A stretch of 64,000 nt of DNA from positions 1-64,000 of the forward strand of contig NZ_VFEV01000035.1 in the NCBI RefSeq assembly GCF_007858275.1, given 5' to 3'. This DNA comes from Pseudomonas proteolytica (lineage in GTDB: Bacteria; Pseudomonadota; Gammaproteobacteria; Pseudomonadales; Pseudomonadaceae). The notes below the pieces were generated by a model. It saw only the letters and a list, made by a program, of their open reading frames with translations. It made no database searches and was not told the DNA's origin. Both the position numbers and the translations under genes were made by a program. How positions within the stretch are numbered: the stretch's first letter is position 1; each line of letters starts with the position of its first letter. Below, in pieces: positions 9,254 to 18,198 of this stretch.

Positions 9254-9985
9254 ATGAGTGACAAGGATAAACAGCCGTTGGCTGCGTCGGCTTCAGCCCC
9301 TCACGAGGCGGAGTCCGCCGATGCAGCGCTGCAGCACATCGTTGATGGCTTTTTGCATTTCCATAACGAGGTCTTTCCCCAGCAGGAAGAACTCTTCAAG
9401 AAACTCGCCACGGCCCAGAGCCCACGGGCGATGTTTATCACCTGTGCCGACTCGCGCATTGTTCCGGAACTGATTACCCAAAGCTCCCCGGGCGATCTGT
9501 TCGTCACCCGTAACGTAGGCAACGTCGTACCGCCTTATGGGCAGATGAACGGCGGTGTGTCCACGGCCATCGAGTACGCGGTGCTGGCCCTGGGCGTGCA
9601 GCACATCATCGTCTGCGGCCACTCCGACTGTGGCGCGATGCGGGCGGTGCTCAACCCCCAGAGCCTGGAAAAGATGCCCACGGTCAAAGCCTGGCTACGT
9701 CATGCCGAGGTCGCCAAGACCATGGTCCAGGACAACTGTGATTGCGCCAATGAAGGCGAAAGCATGCAGGTGCTGACCGAAGAAAACGTCATCGCCCAGT
9801 TGCAACATTTGCGCACCCACCCTTCTGTGGCTTCGCGCATGGCCAACGGTCATTTGTTTATCCATGGCTGGATCTACAACATCGAGACCAGCGAGATCAA
9901 AGCCTACGATGCGGACCAGGCCACGTTCCTGCCGCTGACCGGTTCCGGACCGATCCCTTCGGCGACGCCCAAAGCGCGCTTCTAA
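9254..9985 (+). CDS. Beta-class carbonic anhydrase
   Basis: 243-residue zinc enzyme interconverting CO2 and bicarbonate. Zinc ligands Cys64, His124 and Cys127 and the Asp66-Arg68 dyad are all present (CADSR and HSDCGA). The N-terminal 20 residues are Ala/Ser-rich and lack a hydrophobic core, so the enzyme is probably cytoplasmic. A SulP transporter follows 85 bases downstream, the common carbonic anhydrase/SulP pairing, suggesting a bicarbonate-related role for both. Bases 9027-9253 upstream hold the promoter region but no motif that I can name. Confidence 0.95.
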   Translation: MSDKDKQPLAASASAPHEAESADAALQHIVDGFLHFHNEVFPQQEELFKKLATAQSPRAMFITCADSRIVPELITQSSPGDLFVTRNVGNVVPPYGQMNGGVSTAIEYAVLALGVQHIIVCGHSDCGAMRAVLNPQSLEKMPTVKAWLRHAEVAKTMVQDNCDCANEGESMQVLTEENVIAQLQHLRTHPSVASRMANGHLFIHGWIYNIETSEIKAYDADQATFLPLTGSGPIPSATPKARF

Positions 9986-10070
9986 AACAATCCCCTGCCG
10001 GGTAATGCGATGGCTGCCATGGATGCAGCCAGGCCTTGCCACGCCCGGCGAATGCCTCGGGAGAGTCATT

Positions 10071-11606
10071 ATGCGTGCAGCTCAATTGAAAACAGTGCTG
10101 CCACGGGAGCTGTTGGCTTCGGTGGTGGTGTTTCTGGTGGCCTTGCCACTTTGCATGGGGATCGCCATTGCTTCGGGCATGCCGCCGGCCAAGGGCCTGA
10201 TCACCGGGATCATCGGTGGCCTGGTGGTGGGTTGGCTGGCCGGCTCGCCCCTGCAAGTCAGTGGCCCGGCTGCCGGCCTGGCGGTGTTGGTGTTCGAACT
10301 GGTGCGCCAGCACGGGATGCTGATGCTCGGGCCGATCCTGCTGTTGGCGGGCTTCCTGCAATTGGTGGCCGGGCGTCTGCGCCTGGGTTGCTGGTTCCGG
10401 GTGACGGCACCGGCGGTGGTCTACGGCATGCTGGCGGGGATCGGGGTGCTGATTGTCCTGTCGCAGGTGCATGTGATGCTCGATGGAGCGCCCAAGCCGT
10501 CTGGGCTGGATAACCTTGCCGGCTTCCCCGCTGCAGTGGCCCAGGCCATTCCCGGTCTCGGCTGGCAAGCCGGTCTGCTGGGGTTGTCGACGATTCTGGT
10601 GATGTGGTTGTGGGATAAATTTCGTCCGCAAAAACTGCGCTTTGTACCGGGTGCGTTGCTGGGTGTGGGCTTGGCGACGGCAGCCAGCCTGATGCTGGCA
10701 TTGCAGGTCAAACGCGTGGAAGTGCCGGCAAACCTCGCCGATGCCATCGACTGGCTGCGCCCCAGCGACCTGCTGAACCTGGCCGATCCCAACCTGTTGA
10801 TCGCTGCCTTCGCCGTAGCTTTCATCGCCAGCGCCGAAACGTTGCTCTCGGCGGCGGCTGTGGACCGTATGCACAACGGCCAGCGCTCGGACTTCGATAA
10901 GGAATTGTCCGCCCAGGGTGTAGGCAACATGTTGTGTGGTCTGGTGGGCGCATTGCCCATGACCGGTGTGATCGTGCGCAGCTCCGCTAACGTCCAGGCG
11001 GGTGCGACCACGCGTTTGTCGGCGATGTTCCACGGTCTCTGGCTGCTGGCCTTCGTGTTGCTGCTGTCGAGCGTGCTGCAAAGCATTCCGGTGGCGAGCC
11101 TGGCGGGTGTGCTGGTGTACACCGGGATCAAGTTGGTGGACCTCAAGGCTTTCCGTGGGCTGGGGCGCTATGGTCGGATGCCGATGTTCACCTACGCGGC
11201 CACGGCCCTGGCGATCATCTTTACCGACTTGCTGACCGGTGTGCTGGTGGGCTTCGGCCTGACCTTGGTGAAACTGGCGTGGAAGGCTTCACGCTTGAAA
11301 GTCAGCCTGATCGACCTGCCCCAGGACGGTGAAATGGAGTTGCGGTTGATAGGCGCGGCGACCTTCCTCAAGGTGCCCGCATTGACCCAGGTACTGGCGA
11401 CAGTGCCGGCGGGAACCACCGTGCATGTGCCGCTCAACAACTTGAGCTACGTGGACCATTCGTGTCTGGAGCTACTGGAGGAATGGGGTCGGGCCAATGC
11501 GGCCAAGGGCTCGAAGTTGGTGATCGAGGCGCGCGGGTTGAAGCGTCGGTTGGAAGGGCGAATACGCACCACGACCCGGATCGGCTCTGCCCCGTCAGTG
11601 GTCTGA
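10071..11606 (+). CDS. SulP-family anion transporter
   Basis: 511-residue inner membrane transporter with about 10-12 hydrophobic segments and the SulP signature SGPAAGLAVLV near residue 64. A shortened STAS-like domain occupies about residues 415-500. I use the ATG at 10071 rather than an upstream in-frame start, because residues before it do not look like the family and a GGGAGAG precedes this ATG. The neighbouring beta-carbonic anhydrase argues for bicarbonate or a related anion rather than sulfate. Substrate unproven. Confidence 0.9.
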   Translation: MRAAQLKTVLPRELLASVVVFLVALPLCMGIAIASGMPPAKGLITGIIGGLVVGWLAGSPLQVSGPAAGLAVLVFELVRQHGMLMLGPILLLAGFLQLVAGRLRLGCWFRVTAPAVVYGMLAGIGVLIVLSQVHVMLDGAPKPSGLDNLAGFPAAVAQAIPGLGWQAGLLGLSTILVMWLWDKFRPQKLRFVPGALLGVGLATAASLMLALQVKRVEVPANLADAIDWLRPSDLLNLADPNLLIAAFAVAFIASAETLLSAAAVDRMHNGQRSDFDKELSAQGVGNMLCGLVGALPMTGVIVRSSANVQAGATTRLSAMFHGLWLLAFVLLLSSVLQSIPVASLAGVLVYTGIKLVDLKAFRGLGRYGRMPMFTYAATALAIIFTDLLTGVLVGFGLTLVKLAWKASRLKVSLIDLPQDGEMELRLIGAATFLKVPALTQVLATVPAGTTVHVPLNNLSYVDHSCLELLEEWGRANAAKGSKLVIEARGLKRRLEGRIRTTTRIGSAPSVV

Positions 11607-11621
11607 CGAAACCGAATAAAA

Positions 11622-11740
11622 AGTGGGAGGGGCTTGTGTAGGAGCCGGGCTTGCCCGCGATAGCATCACCGCGGTGTAACTGATGCACCCCGGTGCCTGC
11701 ATCGCGGGCAAGCCCGGCTCCCACACAAACCCCTCCCACA
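11622..11740. repeat. Nested REP doublet
   Basis: Inner arms GAGCCGGGCTTGCCCGCGAT are bounded by outer arms GTGGGAGGGG-CTTGTGT, so two REP units are stacked into one roughly 40-base near-perfect stem. It lies between the convergent SulP gene and the unknown gene at 11766. Confidence 0.85.
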
Positions 11741-11765
11741 TTTTGTTCTGTGCCAGGCCGCAACT

Positions 11766-12413
11766 CTAGGCCGGCTGATCCAGCTCCAACTCCACGCCCA
11801 GCTGGCGCGACAGGCAAGGCCAGCGTTTCCACGCGGCTTCCGTTGCCGGGCTCTTGAGCTGCTCGCGATAGGCCTCGACGGACTCCAGAGCAAAGCTCTC
11901 TTCATTGAGCATCTCATCCACCGCCAGGTGCACGGCTTCATCCAGCTGGTTGGCGAAATCTTCGCCGATCAACTGGTGGGCAATCACATTGGCAACGGTG
12001 GTGTCCGCCGGAATCAACGGCTGGCCGAAGTGCTTGATATACAAATCGTTCACTTCTTCCACCAGCCGGTGGGCCAGGTAGGCCTCGTCCAGCAGGCCGT
12101 TCAGGCCTTCATGGGCAGCGAGGATGGCCGGTGGCTGGAGAAAGAAATGCTCGGCGATTTTCAGCACCGGCTTGATCTGGCTTTCAATCCCTGCTTCCCG
12201 GGCCACGTCGTTGGCGGCGTCCAGCAGGTCCGGAACCTGATCGATGTAGGCGGTGACGAAGCGCGTCATCACGGCATTACGATCACCCTCGGCCAGGGAA
12301 ATGGCCGAATGCAGGTGTGGTAACTGAGCGTCCAGTTGTTTAGCCAATTGGCCAGTGGACGCTTCGTGTTGATGGGCACGGGAAATCTGCTCGCGCAATG
12401 CGGCGGTGTTCAT
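11766..12413 (-). CDS. Conserved protein of unknown function between the SulP and cox genes
   Basis: 215-residue acidic, mostly helical-looking cytoplasmic protein without signal peptide, membrane segment or a motif I recognise. It corresponds in position to PA0104 of P. aeruginosa, between the SulP gene and coxB. I placed the start at the ATG at 12413; upstream codons in the open frame are poor. It is transcribed away from coxB, so its promoter shares the 367-base gap with the oxidase operon. No function should be assigned. Confidence 0.8.
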   Translation of the reverse strand: MNTAALREQISRAHQHEASTGQLAKQLDAQLPHLHSAISLAEGDRNAVMTRFVTAYIDQVPDLLDAANDVAREAGIESQIKPVLKIAEHFFLQPPAILAAHEGLNGLLDEAYLAHRLVEEVNDLYIKHFGQPLIPADTTVANVIAHQLIGEDFANQLDEAVHLAVDEMLNEESFALESVEAYREQLKSPATEAAWKRWPCLSRQLGVELELDQPA

Positions 12414-12780
12414 GAAAGCTCCAGGAATACGGGCGTAGGAAAGGGGATTGCATAAGGTAGCTCGTTTATACGAGCCCCTAAGACGCATTTGTCATAATTA
12501 TTTCATGGTTATGCGCCGCTGTTATATCGAAATGCCATCGTTCGTCGGATAGGCCTTTAATCTGCTGGCCGGCCAGCGCCGTTCGTCTCTTTTTACTGAT
12601 TTGTCCCCACACATTGCGGGGTCGCAGTCGCTGTCTATACTCGGGTTTGTACGCAATTAGCTGATGACGCCCGACTGCATTAGGCAGGCAAGGCTTGGCG
12701 GATGTAAGCAGTTTGGAAGCCGCCCCCTTGGCCGCAGGTGCAAACCGGCGGGATAACAAGAACGATAAGGGGAACCCGCA
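12414..12780. other. Divergent promoter region of the cox operon
   Basis: This 367-base gap separates the PA0104-like gene (minus) from coxB (plus). It holds a short hairpin GCTCG-tttata-CGAGC at 12460-12475 and a recognisable promoter at 12614-12641. I see no open frame with a good start in it. Confidence 0.6.
12614..12641 (+). promoter_or_regulatory. Candidate coxB promoter, RpoS-compatible
   Basis: TTGCGG and CTATACT with 16 bases between TTGCGG and TATACT, about 140 bases before coxB. The extended CTATACT -10 is typical of RpoS promoters; from the literature as I recall it, the aa3 oxidase of P. aeruginosa is starvation-induced through RpoS. The start site itself is inferred. Confidence 0.5.
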
Positions 12781-13908
12781 ATGACGCGACATCCACATGT
12801 TTGGATGGGCTTACTCTTGTGGTCAGTATTCAGCCAGGCGCAGGCCGCCTGGACAGTGAATATGGCACCAGGGGCCACCGAAGTCAGTCACGCTGTGTTC
12901 GACCTGCACATGACCATTTTCTGGATCTGTGTGGTGATCGGCATCATCGTGTTTGGCGCCATGTTCTGGTCGATGATTGTGCATCGGCGCTCCACGGGCC
13001 AGGTGGCGGCCAAGTTCCACGAAAGTACCACGGTCGAAATTCTCTGGACCGTCGTGCCCCTGCTGATCCTCGTCGCCATGGCTATTCCCGCGACCAAGAC
13101 CCTGATCAACATCTACGACAGCAGTGAGTCGGATATCGATATCCAGGTCACCGGCTATCAGTGGAAGTGGCACTACAAGTACCTGGGCCAGGACGTCGAG
13201 TTCTTCAGCAACCTGGCCACCCCCGCCGAGCAGATCCAGAACAAGGCCACCAAGGGCGAACACTACCTGCTGGAAGTCGATCAGCCGCTGGTGCTGCCGG
13301 TGGGCGCCAAGGTGCGCTTTTTGGTGACCGCCGCCGACGTGATCCACTCCTGGTGGGTACCGGCGTTTGCGGTCAAGCGCGATGCCATCCCCGGCTTCGT
13401 CAACGAGGCCTGGACCCGGGTCGAGAAGCCCGGCATCTACCGTGGCCAGTGCGCAGAGCTATGCGGCAAGGACCACGGGTTCATGCCCATCGTGGTCGAG
13501 GTCAAGTCCAAGGCGGACTATGAAACCTGGCTCGGCGAGCGCAAGGAAGAAGCCGCCAAGCTCAAGGAGCTGACCTCCAAAGAGTGGACACTTGAAGAGC
13601 TGGTGGCCCGTGGCGACAAGGTCTACCACACCACTTGCGTGGCCTGTCACCAGGCCGAAGGCCAAGGCCTGCCGCCGATGTTCCCGGCGCTCAAGGGCTC
13701 GAAAATCGCCACCGGACCTGCGGCAGATCACCTGAGCATCGTCTACCACGGCAAGCCCGGGACCGCGATGGCGGCGTTCGGCAAGCAGCTGTCGGAAGTC
13801 GATATTGCGGCAGTCGTGACCTACGAGCGTAACGCCTGGGGCAACAACAAAGGCGACATGGTCACGCCTAAAGACGTGCTGGCCATCAAACAGGCGGAAA
13901 GCCAATGA
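12781..13908 (+). CDS. coxB: aa3-type cytochrome c oxidase subunit II with fused cytochrome c domain
   Basis: 375-residue periplasm-facing subunit. Signal peptide about 1-22, two membrane helices (about 40-62 and 82-102), then a cupredoxin domain. The CuA site is complete: CAELCGKDHGFM gives Cys224, Cys228, His232 and Met235, with the upstream His in DVIHSWW. The aromatic electron-entry patch is QWKWHY. A C-terminal cytochrome c domain carries CVACH at 286-290, making this a caa3-like subunit II. AAGGGGAA precedes the start. First gene of the oxidase cluster. Confidence 0.97.
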   Translation: MTRHPHVWMGLLLWSVFSQAQAAWTVNMAPGATEVSHAVFDLHMTIFWICVVIGIIVFGAMFWSMIVHRRSTGQVAAKFHESTTVEILWTVVPLLILVAMAIPATKTLINIYDSSESDIDIQVTGYQWKWHYKYLGQDVEFFSNLATPAEQIQNKATKGEHYLLEVDQPLVLPVGAKVRFLVTAADVIHSWWVPAFAVKRDAIPGFVNEAWTRVEKPGIYRGQCAELCGKDHGFMPIVVEVKSKADYETWLGERKEEAAKLKELTSKEWTLEELVARGDKVYHTTCVACHQAEGQGLPPMFPALKGSKIATGPAADHLSIVYHGKPGTAMAAFGKQLSEVDIAAVVTYERNAWGNNKGDMVTPKDVLAIKQAESQ

Positions 13909-13966
13909 ACCTCTTCATTGCGTATGCCCTGACCCGCCCCGCCCATCCGCTTGCAGGAGAACGGCC

Positions 13967-15556
13967 ATGAGCACTGTGATCGATGACCACGGTCATGCCG
14001 CTGACCACGCCCACGGCCCCGCCAAGGGCTTGATGCGCTGGGTGCTGACCACCAACCACAAAGATATCGGGACCATGTACCTGTGGTTCAGCTTCGCCAT
14101 GTTCCTGCTCGGCGGCTCGTTCGCCATGGTGATCCGTGCCGAGTTGTTCCAGCCGGGGCTGCAAATCGTCGAGCCGGCGTTTTTCAACCAGATGACCACC
14201 ATGCATGGCTTGATCATGGTGTTTGGCGCGGTGATGCCGGCGTTTGTCGGCCTGGCCAACTGGATGATCCCGCTGATGATCGGCGCGCCGGACATGGCCC
14301 TGCCGCGCATGAACAACTTCAGCTTCTGGCTGTTGCCGGCGGCGTTCCTGTTGCTGGTCTCGACCTTGTTCTCCCCGGGGGGCGGGCCCAACTTCGGTTG
14401 GACCTTCTATGCCCCGCTCTCCACCACCTACGCCCCGGAAAGCGTGACGTTCTTTATCTTCGCCATTCACCTGATGGGGATCAGTTCGATCATGGGCGCG
14501 ATCAACGTGGTCGCCACCATCCTCAACCTGCGTGCCCCGGGCATGACCCTGATGAAGATGCCGCTGTTCGTCTGGACCTGGCTGATCACCGCGTTCCTGC
14601 TGATCGCGGTGATGCCGGTGCTGGCCGGTTGCGTGACCATGATGCTGATGGATATCCACTTCGGCACCAGCTTCTTCAGCGCTGCCGGCGGCGGTGACCC
14701 GGTGTTGTTCCAGCATGTGTTCTGGTTCTTCGGCCATCCCGAGGTGTACATCATGATCCTGCCGGCCTTTGGTGCCGTCAGCTCGATCATCCCGACCTTC
14801 TCGCGCAAGCCGCTGTTCGGCTACACCTCGATGGTCTACGCCACCGCGAGTATCGCGTTCCTGTCGTTTATCGTGTGGGCGCACCACATGTTCGTGGTGG
14901 GCATTCCGTTGGTGGGTGAGTTGTTCTTCATGTACGCCACCCTGCTGATCGCCGTGCCCACCGGGGTCAAGGTGTTCAACTGGGTCAGCACCATGTGGCA
15001 AGGTTCGTTGACCTTCGAAACGCCCATGCTGTTTGCCGTGGCCTTCGTGATCCTGTTCACCATCGGCGGCTTTTCCGGGCTGATGCTGGCCATTGCGCCG
15101 GCGGATTTCCAGTACCACGACACCTACTTTGTGGTGGCGCATTTCCATTACGTACTGGTGCCTGGGGCGATCTTCGGGATCTTCGCCTCGGCCTACTACT
15201 GGCTGCCGAAATGGACCGGCCATATGTACGACGAAACTCTGGGCAAGCTGCATTTCTGGCTGTCGTTCGTGGGGATGAACATGGCGTTCTTCCCGATGCA
15301 CTTCGTCGGGCTGGCCGGCATGCCGCGCCGGGTGCCGGACTACAACCTGCAGTTCGCCGACTTCAATATGGTGTCGTCGATTGGCGCCTTCATGTTCGGT
15401 GCCACGCAGATTTTCTTCCTGTTTATCGTGATCAAGTGCATCCGTGGCGGTAAGCCGGCGCCGGCCAAGCCGTGGGATGGTGCCGAAGGGCTGGAGTGGA
15501 GCATTCCTTCGCCAGCGCCGTACCACACCTTCACCACGCCGCCGGAGGTCAAATGA
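13967..15556 (+). CDS. ctaD: aa3-type cytochrome c oxidase subunit I
   Basis: 529-residue 12-helix subunit that holds heme a and the heme a3-CuB centre and pumps protons. HPEVY at 257-261 provides the CuB His and cross-linked Tyr. His392 and His394 in VAHFHYV are the heme a3 and heme a ligands, and further His ligands occur in AHHMF. GCAGGAGAA is placed well before the ATG. The stop codon is overlapped by an ATG that opens a frame through the following REP doublet, and ctaG lies beyond that element. Confidence 0.97.
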   Translation: MSTVIDDHGHAADHAHGPAKGLMRWVLTTNHKDIGTMYLWFSFAMFLLGGSFAMVIRAELFQPGLQIVEPAFFNQMTTMHGLIMVFGAVMPAFVGLANWMIPLMIGAPDMALPRMNNFSFWLLPAAFLLLVSTLFSPGGGPNFGWTFYAPLSTTYAPESVTFFIFAIHLMGISSIMGAINVVATILNLRAPGMTLMKMPLFVWTWLITAFLLIAVMPVLAGCVTMMLMDIHFGTSFFSAAGGGDPVLFQHVFWFFGHPEVYIMILPAFGAVSSIIPTFSRKPLFGYTSMVYATASIAFLSFIVWAHHMFVVGIPLVGELFFMYATLLIAVPTGVKVFNWVSTMWQGSLTFETPMLFAVAFVILFTIGGFSGLMLAIAPADFQYHDTYFVVAHFHYVLVPGAIFGIFASAYYWLPKWTGHMYDETLGKLHFWLSFVGMNMAFFPMHFVGLAGMPRRVPDYNLQFADFNMVSSIGAFMFGATQIFFLFIVIKCIRGGKPAPAKPWDGAEGLEWSIPSPAPYHTFTTPPEVK

Positions 15557-15565
15557 ACAGCGGGT

Positions 15566-15667
15566 CTGTAGGCGCGAGCTTGCTCGCGAAGGGCGTGAAC
15601 GATAACGCGGGTTGCCTGGATAAACGCGGTGCGCTGTGGTTTTTCGCGAGCAAGCTCGCTCCTACAG
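15566..15667. repeat. REP doublet inside the cox operon
   Basis: Arms GTAGG(C/A)GCGAGCTTGCTCGCG flank a loop with CGTGAACGATAACGCG, the same family and loop as at 3784 and 60052. It separates ctaD from ctaG in an operon whose other genes are tightly packed. Confidence 0.92.
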
Positions 15668-15691
15668 AACCGTCACGCGGGGGTGGGCGCC

Positions 15692-16243
15692 ATGGCTGAT
15701 TCCGTGCCCCTCAACCGCCTGGTCACGCGCCTGCTGATTCTGGTGCTGGCGATGTTCGCCTTTGGCTTCGCCCTGGTGCCGATCTACGACGTGATGTGCA
15801 AGGCCTTCGGCATCAACGGCAAGACTGCCGGGCAGTACGAAGGCTCACAGGTAGTCGATCCGTCGCGCCAGGTGCGGGTGCAGTTTCTGTCGACCAATGC
15901 CATCGATATGGTCTGGGAATTCCACTCCAAGGCCGACGAAATCGTGGTCAACCCTGGCGCGGTCAACGAGATGGTGTTCGTAGCCTTCAACCCCAGCGAC
16001 AAGCCGATGACGGCCCAGGCGATCCCGAGCATTTCCCCGGCCGAAGCGGCGATGTACTTCCACAAGACCGAGTGTTTTTGCTTCACCCAGCAAGTGCTGC
16101 AGCCGGGGGAGCGCATCGAGATGCCGGTGCGCTTCATTGTCGACCGCGACATGCCCAAGGATGTGAAGCATTTGACCCTGGCGTACACGCTGTTCGATAT
16201 CACTGCGCGCCAACCGCCCGTGGCTGTCCATACCGGCGGCTAG
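15692..16243 (+). CDS. ctaG: Cytochrome c oxidase assembly protein, Cox11/CtaG family
   Basis: 183-residue membrane-anchored periplasmic copper chaperone that delivers copper to CuB of subunit I. One N-terminal helix (about 11-33) is followed by an immunoglobulin-like domain with the copper-binding CFCF motif (Cys128, Cys130). The open frame begins further upstream inside the REP element, but the ATG at 15692 matches the family and has a G-rich binding site. coxC follows after 34 bases. Confidence 0.95.
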   Translation: MADSVPLNRLVTRLLILVLAMFAFGFALVPIYDVMCKAFGINGKTAGQYEGSQVVDPSRQVRVQFLSTNAIDMVWEFHSKADEIVVNPGAVNEMVFVAFNPSDKPMTAQAIPSISPAEAAMYFHKTECFCFTQQVLQPGERIEMPVRFIVDRDMPKDVKHLTLAYTLFDITARQPPVAVHTGG

Positions 16244-16277
16244 GCGTGCCTGCGGGCTCGATTAGGAGAACGGATAC

Positions 16278-17165
16278 ATGTCGACTCATGATACGTACTA
16301 CGTACCAGCGCAAAGCAAGTGGCCAATAATTGCCACGTTTGGGCTGCTGATCACCGTGTATGGCCTGGGCGTGTGGTTCAACGACCTCAAGGCTGCGCGC
16401 CCGGAATCCCACGGGCCCCTGATCTTTTTCGTCGGCAGCCTGCTGTTGGCCTACATGATGTTTGGCTGGTTCGGCGCGGTGATCAAGGAAAGCCGCGCCG
16501 GGTTGTACAGCGCACAGATGGACCGCTCGTTTCGCTGGGGCATGACCTGGTTCATCTTTTCAGAGGTGATGTTCTTTATCGCCTTCTTCGGTGCGCTGTT
16601 CTATGTGCGGCATATGTCGGCGCCGTGGCTGGCCGGGGAAGGCTCCAAGGGCATTGCGCACATGCTGTGGCCGAATTTCGAGTTCGCCTGGCCGCTGCTC
16701 AACAACCCCGACCCCAAGCTGTTCCCGGCGCCGGAAGGCACTATCAGCCCGTGGGGCTTGCCGCTGGTCAACACCATCTTGCTGGTGAGTTCCAGCGTGA
16801 CCATCACCATCGCCCACCACGCCCTGCGCAAGGGGCATCGCGGCGCGCTGAAAATCTGGTTGGCGCTCACCGTGTTGCTGGGGGTGGCGTTCCTGGGGTT
16901 CCAGGCCGAGGAATACATCCACGCCTACAAAGAGCTGGGCCTGACCCTGGGCTCGGGGGTGTATGGCGCGACTTTCTTCATGTTGACCGGCTTTCACGGC
17001 GCCCACGTGACCATCGGCACGATCATTTTGTTCGTGATGCTGATGCGCATCCTCAAGGGGCATTTCAATGCCGAGCACCAGTTCGGCTTCGAGGCGGCCA
17101 GTTGGTATTGGCACTTTGTGGATGTGGTGTGGATCGGTTTGTTTTTCTTCGTCTACGTGCTGTAG
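16278..17165 (+). CDS. coxC: aa3-type cytochrome c oxidase subunit III
   Basis: 295-residue subunit with seven predicted membrane helices, needed for stability and sustained turnover of the oxidase and lacking redox centres. Family landmarks include WPNFEFAWPLLNNP, FQAEEYIHAY, GFHGAHVTIG and the C-terminal WYWHFVDVVWIGLFFFVYVL. TTAGGAGAA precedes the ATG. It ends the structural-gene part of the cluster. Confidence 0.97.
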   Translation: MSTHDTYYVPAQSKWPIIATFGLLITVYGLGVWFNDLKAARPESHGPLIFFVGSLLLAYMMFGWFGAVIKESRAGLYSAQMDRSFRWGMTWFIFSEVMFFIAFFGALFYVRHMSAPWLAGEGSKGIAHMLWPNFEFAWPLLNNPDPKLFPAPEGTISPWGLPLVNTILLVSSSVTITIAHHALRKGHRGALKIWLALTVLLGVAFLGFQAEEYIHAYKELGLTLGSGVYGATFFMLTGFHGAHVTIGTIILFVMLMRILKGHFNAEHQFGFEAASWYWHFVDVVWIGLFFFVYVL

Positions 17166-17169
17166 CGAC

Positions 17170-17373
17170 TTACCAGGGCGCGTGGGAAACCAGCTGGCCG
17201 CTGAAGAACCCCCAGGTGATCAACGCCAGGGTCATCACGGCCAGCACCACGCGCACGGTCAAGGCAGTGACAAGGCGATTGGAGTGGCCTTCGTCCTTGA
17301 CCAGAAAGAACAAGCCACTGAACAGGCTCACAACGGTAGCGATCAGCATCAGGGCAATAGCGGCTTTGAGCAT
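17170..17373 (-). CDS. Twin transmembrane protein, antisense within the cox cluster
   Basis: 67-residue protein with two hydrophobic helices (about 3-22 and 40-60) and a short charged loop, resembling the twin-transmembrane family found beside cox genes and in the PA0109 position. It reads against all its neighbours and ends 4 bases from the coxC stop. The start at 17373 (MLKAAIALM) is chosen because upstream codons are not conserved-looking. Function unknown; its location suggests a part in oxidase assembly. Confidence 0.8.
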   Translation of the reverse strand: MLKAAIALMLIATVVSLFSGLFFLVKDEGHSNRLVTALTVRVVLAVMTLALITWGFFSGQLVSHAPW

Positions 17374-17457
17374 GGTCAGGCTCCAGGGCTGTTTTTTTGA
17401 GGGGCGGGCAATGAGATTCAGTATAGCCAGCGCAGCACCCACCTTTGCGGCAACGCC

Positions 17458-18198
17458 ATGAAACCCTTTCGCCCCGGGATTGCGCCGACGCTGGTGGTGC
17501 TCGTGCTGCTGCCGCTGATGGTGTTCCTGGGTTTCTGGCAACTGTCCCGTGGCCAGGAAAAACAGGCGCTGCTACAGAGTTATGCCGAGCGCCGGGCGGC
17601 GCCGCCTATCAGTGTTGAACAGTTGGATGGGGTGGCTGACCCAGCCTTTCGCCGGGTGCAGTTGCGCGGGCAGTTCGATGCCGGGCACAGCGTGCTGCTG
17701 GATAACCGCATGCGTGACGGCAAGGCCGGCGTCGAGTTGCTGCAACCCTTTCATGACCAGGCCAGCGGCCAGTGGCTATTGCTCAATCGCGGCTGGCTGG
17801 CGTGGCCGGATCGACGCACGCCGCCGGCCTTCACCACGCCCGACCAGCCTTTGAATATCAATGCCTGGGTGTATGTCGCACCGGGCGAGACGTTCCAGTT
17901 GCATGCCGACCCGGCCGCCGCGCAATGGCCACGCTTGCTGACGGCGCTGCATCCACAGGTGCTTTGGGCTGAGTTGGGCCGCAGCGGGTTTGCCTTTGAA
18001 CTGCGGGCCGAAGCCGGCCCTGCGACCTATGAAACCCAGTGGCCGGTAGTGGCCATGGGGCCGGAAAAACACTTGGGGTATGCCGTGCAGTGGTTCGCCA
18101 TGGCGCTGGCGCTGCTGGGCCTTTACCTCTACCTCGGATGGCACAACGCAAGGGAGAAGCACCATGGGAGCGGCCATGAATCCACTCAACATGTCTGA
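17458..18198 (+). CDS. SURF1-family oxidase assembly protein
   Basis: 246-residue membrane protein of the SURF1/Shy1 family, which helps insert heme a into subunit I. It has helices near the N-terminus (about 11-30) and C-terminus (about 205-225) with a periplasmic domain between, and the family motif FLGFWQLSRGQEKQ near residue 22. Its 3' end overlaps the next gene by 35 bases in another frame, indicating cotranscription. Confidence 0.92.
   Translation: MKPFRPGIAPTLVVLVLLPLMVFLGFWQLSRGQEKQALLQSYAERRAAPPISVEQLDGVADPAFRRVQLRGQFDAGHSVLLDNRMRDGKAGVELLQPFHDQASGQWLLLNRGWLAWPDRRTPPAFTTPDQPLNINAWVYVAPGETFQLHADPAAAQWPRLLTALHPQVLWAELGRSGFAFELRAEAGPATYETQWPVVAMGPEKHLGYAVQWFAMALALLGLYLYLGWHNAREKHHGSGHESTQHV

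Noticed and set aside
13886..15526. 546-codon minus-strand frame over ctaD
   Set aside because: Shadow of subunit I; composition dominated by His, Arg, Gln and Glu, no plausible start, and the plus strand is unmistakable.
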